Shown here piece after piece: positions 5,425 through 10,393 of a DNA stretch of 10,393 bases. The position numbers and the translations under genes were made by a program. This DNA is from an uncultured Clostridia bacterium (GTDB lineage: Bacteria; Bacillota; Clostridia; Saccharofermentanales; DTU023). Below the pieces are notes generated by a model. The model was not told the origin of the DNA. It was given only the letters and a program-made list of their open reading frames with translations, and searched no databases. Within the stretch, counting starts at the first letter, position 1. Every line of letters starts with the position of its first letter. The DNA is taken from positions 1-10,393 of the forward strand of contig CAMYEY010000047.1 in the NCBI GenBank assembly GCA_947254895.1, given 5' to 3'.

Positions 5425-6795
5425 ATGGAGAAAATTTTGGAACGGATAGAGGCGATAGTGTGGGGACCCACCCTGATTATACTTATTCTATTTACGGGTT
5501 TTTACCTGACTTTTAGATTAAGAGGGCTTCAGTTTACTAAGATTGCTTATATTCTAAAAAACACTTTGCTTAAGATGTTCCATAAAGCTAACCTCAAGGA
5601 TGGCGAGGTATCGCCATTCCAAGCGGTAGCAACGGCCCTGGCGGCTACTGTAGGTACAGGTAATATTGTAGGAGTTGCAACTGCTATCATAGCGGGTGGA
5701 CCGGGTGCAGTATTTTGGATGTGGCTTGCCGCCTTGGTTGGTATGGCTACAAAATATGCAGAAGTTGTTTTAGCTGTAGCCTACCGGGAGAAAAAAGCGA
5801 ATGGTCAGTACGCTGGTGGCCCCATGTACTACATAGATAAGGGGCTCGGTCTTTCCTGGCTAGGTAGGCTTTTTGCTTTTTTTGCAGCTGTTGCTACCTT
5901 TGGAATAGGTAACACTACCCAGGCTAACGCCATAGCAGGGGTTTTACATGGTAACTTCAATTTGCCTCGTCTACCGGTTGGCTTAGTTCTAGCAGGACTT
6001 GTAGCTTTAGTAGTTATGGGTGGGATCAAGAGCATTAGCAAGGTCGCTGAAAAGTTAGTCCCTTTTATGTCTCTTTTTTATATTGTAGGAGGTCTGCTGG
6101 TATTGGTCGTCAATTACGCCAATGTACCGGCAGCCTTTATGTCAATTTTTCAAAATGCCTTTAAGTTTAAAGCTGTTGGTGGAGGGGCCTTAGGTTTCAC
6201 TATGATGATGGCTATTCGGGCCGGGATCAGCCGGGGTATTTTTACCAACGAAGCAGGTCTTGGTTCGTCGCCGATAGCCCAGGCTTCGGCAGCTGTTGAT
6301 CATCCAGTGCGTCAAGGTCTTTGGGGTGTTTTTGAGGTTCTGGTAGATACAATCTTTGTTTGCACCATCACATCCCTGGTTATCTTAAGCTCAGGGGTTT
6401 TGGACTATTGCCAGGATGCCTCAATTTTAGCCTCAGAAGCCTTTTCAACCGGTTTCGGCCCGGGTAAGTACATCGTGTCGGTAGGGCTGGTTCTTTTTGC
6501 CTATTCCACCATTCTCGGCTGGGAATATTATGGAGAAACTTCAATTGCCTACCTTTTAGGTGATAGGGTTCGTCTACCCTATAGGTTAGTATATGTCTTG
6601 GCAGTAGTTCTGGGAGCTGTTGCGGACCTTGGATTGGCTTGGGATGTTGCTAATATTTTAAATGGCCTCATGGCTTTTCCAAACTTAATTGGCCTGATAG
6701 GCTTAACAAATGTAGTTGTTGCTCTAAGTAAGGACTTTTTTAAAGACCCGGATAGGATCCGAGAATCTCCTGGAGATTACCAGAATTTACTTTGA
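5425..6795 (+). CDS. AGCS-family sodium:alanine/glycine (or glutamine) symporter
   Basis: This is a membrane symporter of the alanine/glycine:cation symporter family (TC 2.A.25), which imports small neutral amino acids with Na+ or H+. From ATG 5425 it has 456 residues, the usual family length. The start is preferred over GTG 5419 because AGAGGG at 5414-5419 is then a proper Shine-Dalgarno and does not overlap the start. Family landmarks are V-G-T-G-N-I at 76-81 followed by G-G-P-G-A near 91, G-M-A-T-K-Y-A-E near 106-113, G-G-P-M-Y-Y at 131-136, and N-E-A-G-L-G-S at 275-281. About ten to eleven hydrophobic segments are visible. Characterised relatives carry Ala/Gly (archaeal AgcS, DagA) or glutamine (Bacillus AlsT), so the exact substrate is open. 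It lies 81 bases after metQ, behind a hairpin, and may be partly co-transcribed with metNIQ. Confidence 0.92.
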   Translation: MEKILERIEAIVWGPTLIILILFTGFYLTFRLRGLQFTKIAYILKNTLLKMFHKANLKDGEVSPFQAVATALAATVGTGNIVGVATAIIAGGPGAVFWMWLAALVGMATKYAEVVLAVAYREKKANGQYAGGPMYYIDKGLGLSWLGRLFAFFAAVATFGIGNTTQANAIAGVLHGNFNLPRLPVGLVLAGLVALVVMGGIKSISKVAEKLVPFMSLFYIVGGLLVLVVNYANVPAAFMSIFQNAFKFKAVGGGALGFTMMMAIRAGISRGIFTNEAGLGSSPIAQASAAVDHPVRQGLWGVFEVLVDTIFVCTITSLVILSSGVLDYCQDASILASEAFSTGFGPGKYIVSVGLVLFAYSTILGWEYYGETSIAYLLGDRVRLPYRLVYVLAVVLGAVADLGLAWDVANILNGLMAFPNLIGLIGLTNVVVALSKDFFKDPDRIRESPGDYQNLL

Positions 6796-6838
6796 TTTGA
6801 AGGCTGTGACAGGGAATGAGTCCTCTTACAATTTATAA

Positions 6839-6875
6839 AAACCCTCCGATCGAAATGATCGGAGGGTTTAGTTTT
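6839..6875. terminator. Bidirectional intrinsic terminator between convergent genes
   Basis: ACCCTCCGATC (6841-6851) pairs with GATCGGAGGGT (6857-6867) around a GAAAT loop, and AA/TT extend the stem to 13 bp. On the plus strand it is followed by TTTAGTTTTT, on the minus strand by TTTTTAT. It serves both the AGCS gene (plus) and the small gene ending at 6900 (minus). Confidence 0.93.
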
Positions 6876-6899
6876 TAAACAAGATAGCTATTGTTCAGA

Positions 6900-7286
6900 T
6901 TATTTTTTTGTTGTTTCAGTTTTTTTAGGGGCAGACTTTTTAGCAGGCTCAGCTTTCTTAGGGGAAGATTTTGGAGCTGCTTTTGTTGTTTTTGCCTTGC
7001 TTGCAGTTTTTTTGGCTGGTGCCTTTTTTTCAACTTGTGGGATTAATTTCAGAGCCTCTTCTTGTCCAATGACATCCGTCAGGTAATCTTGAGCTTGCTT
7101 ACGTGTTAATTCCCACATTTCATTGTTAGCATACTTTGAGTCAACACCACCTTTACCGATTAAGATAAAAGAGTTGGCAGTTTTGGTCTTGTAAAGAAGC
7201 TCCTCATAGCCGTTAGGGTCTCCAAAGTATCCTTGTGAGTTATGGGCAATGACTTCTAACTTAATACCTAGATCTGTATTTTCCAT
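6900..7286 (-). CDS. Small protein of unknown function with a lysine/alanine/proline-rich tail
   Basis: This is a 128-residue protein that I do not recognise. Residues 1-84 look like a small folded domain with no signal peptide or membrane segment; it includes G-Y-F-G-D-P-N-G-Y near 19-27, a beta-like F-I-L-I-G-K-G-G near 40-47, and a helical part at about 58-81. Residues 87-128 form a low-complexity tail of repeated K-K, A-P and K-T units, with 16 lysines in 42 positions and only two acidic residues. Such H1-like tails usually bind nucleic acid or other polyanions non-specifically, so nucleoid, ribosome or RNA association is possible but unproven. The start is fixed by AGGAGA at 7292-7297, five bases upstream. 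It has its own extended -10 promoter and a shared downstream terminator, so it is monocistronic. Confidence 0.82.
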   Translation of the reverse strand: MENTDLGIKLEVIAHNSQGYFGDPNGYEELLYKTKTANSFILIGKGGVDSKYANNEMWELTRKQAQDYLTDVIGQEEALKLIPQVEKKAPAKKTASKAKTTKAAPKSSPKKAEPAKKSAPKKTETTKK

Positions 7287-7337
7287 TGTAATCTCCTGTC
7301 CTCATGTTTAAACAAAGCTTTTCTTGATTGTTGTTAA

Positions 7338-7346
7338 ATTATAGCA
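7338..7346 (-). promoter_or_regulatory. Extended -10 promoter of the lysine-tail protein gene
   Basis: On the minus strand TGCTATAAT (hexamer 7338-7343) is a perfect extended -10. No good -35 is present at 16-18 bp. Transcription would start near 7331, about 45 nt before the start codon. Confidence 0.55.
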
Positions 7347-7401
7347 ATAAAATGCTTGATTGCAGGTAAATATAATTTTTCGGGAAAAAACTTTGGCGAA
7401 A

Positions 7402-7446
7402 ATACAGTGGAAATGCCTGATAAGCTTGATTTATCAGGCATTTCCA
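7402..7446 (-). terminator. Long perfect inverted repeat, probable terminator of lysW
   Basis: TGGAAATGCCTGATAA (7408-7423) and TTATCAGGCATTTCCA (7431-7446) form a perfect 16-bp stem with a 7-base loop, 44 bases after the lysW stop. The minus-strand tail CTGTATTTTC is only moderately T-rich, so it could also act as an mRNA 3'-end stabiliser. No T-run follows on the plus strand. Confidence 0.62.
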
Positions 7447-7489
7447 ATAAAGGTTACCCGCTGTAGCAGGCTGCTGAGAGCTACTTTTC

Positions 7490-9106
7490 TCAGTTTGAAG
7501 CTCTCTTCTTGCTAAGACTTTGTCGGCTCTTGACAAAAACAAGAGTGCCAACGGTTGCAATAAGGCCAAAAGAGAAAGACAGTAAGAAAGAATGCGTAAA
7601 TCCGGCAATAATAAAAGCAAAAAAGCTAATGGCTGCTAAAGTTAAGCCATAAGGTAGCTGGGTTGCGACATGGTCTACGTGAACACAGACAGCACCGGCT
7701 GATGACATAATTGTCGTGTCGCTGATGGGTGAACAATGGTCTCCGCAGACAGCTCCTGATAGACAGGCTGAAATGCCAATGATGAAAATCGGATCAGTGC
7801 TGGCAAACATAGAAGCAACGATAGGTATTAAGATGCCAAAGGTCCCCCAAGAGGTTCCGGTTGCAAAGGAGAGCAGGAGGGCAACAACAAAAATTACGGC
7901 AGGTAGAAAACTGGCCAGACCGGCTGCGGCTCCTTGCATAGCTGTGCCAACAAATTCTGCTGATCCCAGGAGGTCATTGGAAATATTTTTGAGCGAAGTT
8001 GCCATAGTAAGGATCATGATAGCCGGTACCATGGCGTTAAAACCTTGGGGTAGGGCGGTCATAGCTTCTTCAAAGGAGACAACCTGCCTCAAAGCAAAGT
8101 AAGCTACAGTAATCAACAAAGTGATAATGGCTCCCCAGGGAAGGCCGACTGTAGCATCTGTGTTACCAAAAGCTCCGATAAAGTCTCCTCTAAAAGGTCC
8201 GCCTACTTCATAATATCCCCCGACATACAGGAGGGCCAGTATAGACATGCTAATTAAAACGATGACTGGTAGTACCAAGTCAATTATTTTACCTTTCATA
8301 TGTCCTGTTTCGGCAGTTGGACCCTGGTCGTCAAGGGCTGAGAGGTCTCCTGTTTCAATAGCCTTCCTTTCAAATTCAGCCATAGGACCATAGTCAACGC
8401 CCAGGCTAATCATGGTAAAGACAAAGACGATGGTTAGGAGAGAATAAAAGTTAAAAGGTATGGCTTTAACAAACAGCTCAATCCCGGATAAGCCGGTCCC
8501 TTCTGTATAGCTAGATACGGCTGCTGCCCAAGATGAAATAGGAGCTATCATGCAGATGGGGGCAGCTGTTGCGTCGATAATATAGGCCAGTTTTACTCTG
8601 GAAATCCTGTGGCTATCGGTGACGGGACGCATTACAGAGCCTACGGTTAAGCAGTTAAAATAGTCATCGATAAAGATCAGAATACCTAGGGTAAAGGAAA
8701 TAATCTGAGCCCCTTTCCGGCTCTTGATATGTTCCTGAGCCCAGCGGCCGAAGGCTGCACTCCCACCTGATTTGTTTATCAGAGCTACCAGCATGCCAAG
8801 GATAACTAAAAAGAGAAAAATACCGGCTGCCCCCGAGACGGAAGCGATGAGTCCGTCTTTAACGACATGGTCGACGACCGATACAAAAGACCCTTTTGAG
8901 GCTAATATAGACCCAATTACCAGTCCGACAAAGAGGGAAGAGTAGACTTCCTTAGTGATAAGGGCTAGACCAATGGCAACGAGGGGAGGAACGAGTGACC
9001 AAAAGCTCGCATAGGTTTCCTGCCCTGACCAGACAACATACACAGCTAGGGCGATTACTAAAATTCCGACAACTAAGGCAATATTTAGTTTTGTTTTCTT
9101 AGACAT
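7490..9106 (-). CDS. lysW: NhaC-family transporter, probable lysine uptake protein LysW
   Basis: This is a polytopic membrane protein of the NhaC ion-transporter superfamily. It has 538 residues and about eleven to twelve hydrophobic segments. Family motifs are F-I-D-D-Y-F-N-C-L-T-V-G-S-V at 145-158 and C-G-D-H-C-S-P-I-S-D-T-T-I at 454-466. I chose ATG 9106, with AAAGGAAA upstream, over the longer frame from 9199: the 9199 ATG lies inside the terminator stem of the leader, and its 31 extra residues are polar and atypical. By fold alone the protein would be called a Na+/H+ or malate/lactate antiporter. However, its leader is a complete lysine riboswitch with a terminator. NhaC-type genes under this riboswitch were predicted by comparative genomics to encode lysine transporters and named lysW. 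Lysine import is therefore the best call; direct proof is absent here. Confidence 0.88.
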   Translation of the reverse strand: MSKKTKLNIALVVGILVIALAVYVVWSGQETYASFWSLVPPLVAIGLALITKEVYSSLFVGLVIGSILASKGSFVSVVDHVVKDGLIASVSGAAGIFLFLVILGMLVALINKSGGSAAFGRWAQEHIKSRKGAQIISFTLGILIFIDDYFNCLTVGSVMRPVTDSHRISRVKLAYIIDATAAPICMIAPISSWAAAVSSYTEGTGLSGIELFVKAIPFNFYSLLTIVFVFTMISLGVDYGPMAEFERKAIETGDLSALDDQGPTAETGHMKGKIIDLVLPVIVLISMSILALLYVGGYYEVGGPFRGDFIGAFGNTDATVGLPWGAIITLLITVAYFALRQVVSFEEAMTALPQGFNAMVPAIMILTMATSLKNISNDLLGSAEFVGTAMQGAAAGLASFLPAVIFVVALLLSFATGTSWGTFGILIPIVASMFASTDPIFIIGISACLSGAVCGDHCSPISDTTIMSSAGAVCVHVDHVATQLPYGLTLAAISFFAFIIAGFTHSFLLSFSFGLIATVGTLVFVKSRQSLSKKRASN

Positions 9107-9112
9107 TGTGTT

Positions 9113-9158
9113 TCCTTTCTTCGGAGGCAAATTTGCTAGATTTAATTGAAATTTGCCT
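9113..9158 (-). promoter_or_regulatory. Stem-loop between the riboswitch terminator and the lysW ribosome binding site
   Basis: On the minus strand AGGCAAATTT (9149-9158) pairs perfectly with AAATTTGCCT (9125-9134) around a 14-base loop. It ends six bases before the purine-rich lysW Shine-Dalgarno (9113-9118). It does not cover the Shine-Dalgarno. It may stabilise the read-through mRNA or be an additional control structure. Confidence 0.45.
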
Positions 9159-9176
9159 TTCGCTTTTAGTTGCAAT

Positions 9177-9204
9177 AAAAAAGCCATGACGCTAGCCATG
9201 ACTT
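9177..9204 (-). terminator. Terminator of the lysine riboswitch expression platform
   Basis: On the minus strand two copies of GTCATGGC (9195-9202 and 9183-9190), separated by TAGC, pair with each other with two G-U pairs. An AA/TT extension gives 10 bp, followed by six Ts (9177-9182). The 5' arm can instead pair with the 3' strand of riboswitch helix P1 (9232-9241 with 9195-9204, ten pairs including wobbles), giving a plausible antiterminator. Confidence 0.82.
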
Positions 9205-9230
9205 AGAAAGAAAACTTATCAATATCTCTT

Positions 9231-9416
9231 AAAACCACGACAGCTCTCCGTTTTATACAAAACGACAGTCCGCCAGATCTTTTCCGACGGCCCAGCAACT
9301 GATTATCCCGGGTGGACGTTCAGCCCCTCGGCGGTTTACCCTTTGGCTAATCCCCAATTCCCAGCCTTTCGGCAGAGACTAGTTAATCTTGCAACCCGCA
9401 CCTCTATCACGCTTTT
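9231..9416 (-). promoter_or_regulatory. Lysine riboswitch (L-box) aptamer controlling lysW
   Basis: The minus strand carries the L-box consensus blocks in order: GATAGAGGTGCGG near the 5' end, a TAGCCAAAGG block, an ACCGCCGAGG block, GTTGCTGGGCCG, then GGACTGTC, a small hairpin (CGTTTT-GTAT-AAAACG) and a closing GAGCTGTC. They line up with Bacillus lysC as I remember it. Helix P1 pairs CGTGATAG (9404-9411) with CTGTCGTG (9236-9243), followed by a mismatch and AAAA/TTTT. The total of about 186 nt fits the family. Lysine binding stabilises P1 and so should favour the downstream terminator, switching lysW off when lysine is plentiful. Confidence 0.93.
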
Positions 9417-9458
9417 CAATTGTCGTTTCATCCTACCACGCTGGGTCTTAGCCTGCAA

Positions 9459-9486
9459 GTTATAGGGTTTCAACAGATTGTGTCAA
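9459..9486 (-). promoter_or_regulatory. Promoter of the lysine riboswitch and lysW
   Basis: On the minus strand a consensus TTGACA (9481-9486), a 16-bp spacer and TATAAC (9459-9464) predict a start near 9452, about 36 nt upstream of aptamer helix P1. A further TATAAT at 9490-9495 lacks a good -35 and is probably not the main start. Confidence 0.8.
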
Positions 9487-9616
9487 TGTATTATAGGTTT
9501 TGAGATTATCAGATTTATCACATAGGAAGTCCTGTAATCATCTTTTAACTATCTGCGAGTTACCAGGTTTACAAGAGTTATAGAATGATGGGGAATTTCG
9601 GAAGAGTTTCCAGATG

Positions 9617-9654
9617 CTGACAACCTTGCTCCCACTCTATAAATGCGGAATAAT
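9617..9654 (+). promoter_or_regulatory. Possible promoter region of the acetyltransferase gene
   Basis: Two overlapping candidates exist: CTGACA (9617-9622) with TATAAA (9638-9643) at a short 15-bp spacing, and TTGCTC (9626-9631) with AATAAT (9649-9654) at 17 bp. Neither is decisive. The rest of 9500-9700 shows no gene or recognisable RNA. Confidence 0.4.
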
Positions 9655-9711
9655 TAGCTGTGACGAATGATTCATTAAAGCAACATAAAGTGATAAAGAG
9701 GAGGTAAACAT

Positions 9712-10266
9712 ATGCAGCTTATCGAAACACCACGCTTACTGCTTAGGAAACCTGAACCTAATGACCTGGAACCTTTATTTCAAATTCATGCAGATCCAGC
9801 AAGCAATCGCTATAATCCGGTAGGACCAGTGCGGGACCGTGAGACCTTTCAGGAAGAATTAAATAGGTGGATCAAACATCACGAGAGCTATGGTTTCGGC
9901 TATTATGTCATCATTGATAAAAGTGATGCTGGCTACGTTGGTGTTTGCGGGCTCAAACACACCCTCATTCGAGGACAAACTTATTTGAATCTCTATTATC
10001 GGATTACTCCTGAAAAAATGCGCCGCGGCTATGTTAAAGAAGCTGCACGAGTAATTATTGACAGCGTACTTCAGTGGAAAGAGGATGAGACCGAATCTCC
10101 CTCGCCTCGCTCTCGTATTATTGTTGCCTTGACCTTAAATACCAATATTCCTTCCATTCGTACAGCACAGTCGCTTGGCCTGAAGCATGATCCTGGTTTA
10201 GATGATTATGCTGGCGAGGGGAACGTCTATTATTTCAGCCCGGAATATTTTGAACAAAAGAGCTAG
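9712..10266 (+). CDS. GNAT-family N-acetyltransferase, RimJ/RimL type
   Basis: This is an acetyl-CoA-dependent acetyltransferase of the Acetyltransf_3 (RimJ/RimL) group, 184 residues, a typical length. It opens with the family signature I-E-T-P-R-L-L-L-R at 4-12. Strand beta4 contains Y-V-G-V-C-G-L near 75-81 and leads into Y-R-I at 96-98. The acetyl-CoA pyrophosphate loop is M-R-R-G-Y-V-K-E-A at 103-111, a version of the R/Q-x-x-G-x-G/A motif. The late N144-x-x-S148 followed by L155-G156 is also typical of the group. Family members acetylate ribosomal protein N-termini or small molecules, including antibiotics; the substrate cannot be read from sequence. The start has a very strong AGAGGAGG (9697-9704) seven bases upstream. 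It stands alone and is divergent from lysW. Confidence 0.9.
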   Translation: MQLIETPRLLLRKPEPNDLEPLFQIHADPASNRYNPVGPVRDRETFQEELNRWIKHHESYGFGYYVIIDKSDAGYVGVCGLKHTLIRGQTYLNLYYRITPEKMRRGYVKEAARVIIDSVLQWKEDETESPSPRSRIIVALTLNTNIPSIRTAQSLGLKHDPGLDDYAGEGNVYYFSPEYFEQKS

Positions 10267-10333
10267 AAAAATCAAATATTTCTGAGGCTTTCTCGATTGC
10301 ACGTTTGTCATGCTGCTCATAGTTTTTTCAGTA

Positions 10334-10374
10334 AAAAATGAAAACCCCTGATAACATTAGTTTTCAGGGGTTTC
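10334..10374. terminator. Terminator-like hairpin after the acetyltransferase, possibly bidirectional
   Basis: AAACCCCTGA (10342-10351) pairs with TCAGGGGTTT (10364-10373) across a 12-base loop. The plus-strand tail (CGGCATTTCC) is poor in T, while on the minus strand the stem runs into TTTTCATTTTTTAC. It may therefore mainly terminate a convergent minus-strand gene beyond the right edge, and only secondarily the acetyltransferase gene. Confidence 0.7.
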
Positions 10375-10393
10375 GGCATTTCCTATAAAATGC

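Noticed and set aside
7716..8102. 128-codon plus-strand open frame inside the lysW region
   Set aside because: It is antisense to conserved membrane segments and motifs of lysW and has no family resemblance.
9107..9199. Longer N-terminus for lysW starting at 9199
   Set aside because: That ATG sits in the riboswitch terminator stem, no ribosome binding site precedes it, and the start at 9106 has one and begins like other NhaC proteins.
1..10393. CRISPR array, insertion sequence, prophage or tRNA gene
   Set aside because: I found no regular spacer-repeat pattern, transposase, integrase, attachment-like repeats or tRNA cloverleaf in the window.

Overview
The window looks like chromosomal DNA of a low-to-moderate GC Firmicute (Bacillota), most likely an anaerobic Clostridia-like organism. 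Reasons: AGGAGG-type ribosome binding sites, a TTG start on metN, many AGA/AGG and TTA codons, an SRP RNA gene directly upstream of dnaX, an L-box riboswitch, and AGCS- and NhaC-family transporters. I cannot name the species.

Layout. 1-1252 (minus): the first 417 codons of dnaX, running off the left edge. 1271-1414 (minus): a small-type SRP RNA just upstream of dnaX. 1427-1479: divergent promoters, one for SRP RNA/dnaX and one for a lipoprotein gene of unknown function (1573-2454, plus). 2573-2762: promoter and leader of the methionine transporter operon metNIQ (2811-5343, plus). 5366-5393: hairpin. 5425-6795: AGCS-family alanine/glycine symporter (plus). 6839-6875: bidirectional terminator. 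6900-7286 (minus): small protein with a lysine-rich tail. 7490-9106 (minus): NhaC-family transporter under a lysine riboswitch (9231-9416), best called lysW. 9712-10266 (plus): RimJ-type GNAT acetyltransferase, followed by a terminator-like hairpin.

The most interesting element is the metNIQ leader. A good promoter (TTGCCA-N17-TACAAT) feeds an RNA with a strong Shine-Dalgarno and a 19-codon ORF, MNSMTGMMMRNKAIHGGDF, with five Met codons, three of them consecutive. An intrinsic terminator follows, then metN. The leader can fold in mutually exclusive ways. A 15-nt segment over the leader stop codon (2684-2698) can form 13 of 15 pairs with 2727-2741, which would destroy the terminator. The Met-codon run (2651-2660) can pair with 2701-2710. 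This is the layout of classical ribosome-mediated attenuation (trp/his/leu type), with methionine as the sensed amino acid. I see no SAM riboswitch or T-box there. I know of no described methionine leader-peptide attenuator, but I cannot search the literature from here.

The middle of the window is therefore an amino-acid uptake cluster: Met (metNIQ, leader-peptide attenuator), probably Ala/Gly (AGCS) and Lys (lysW, lysine riboswitch). At least two of these are controlled by premature termination in long 5' leaders that use different sensors: a translating ribosome in one case, direct ligand binding in the other.
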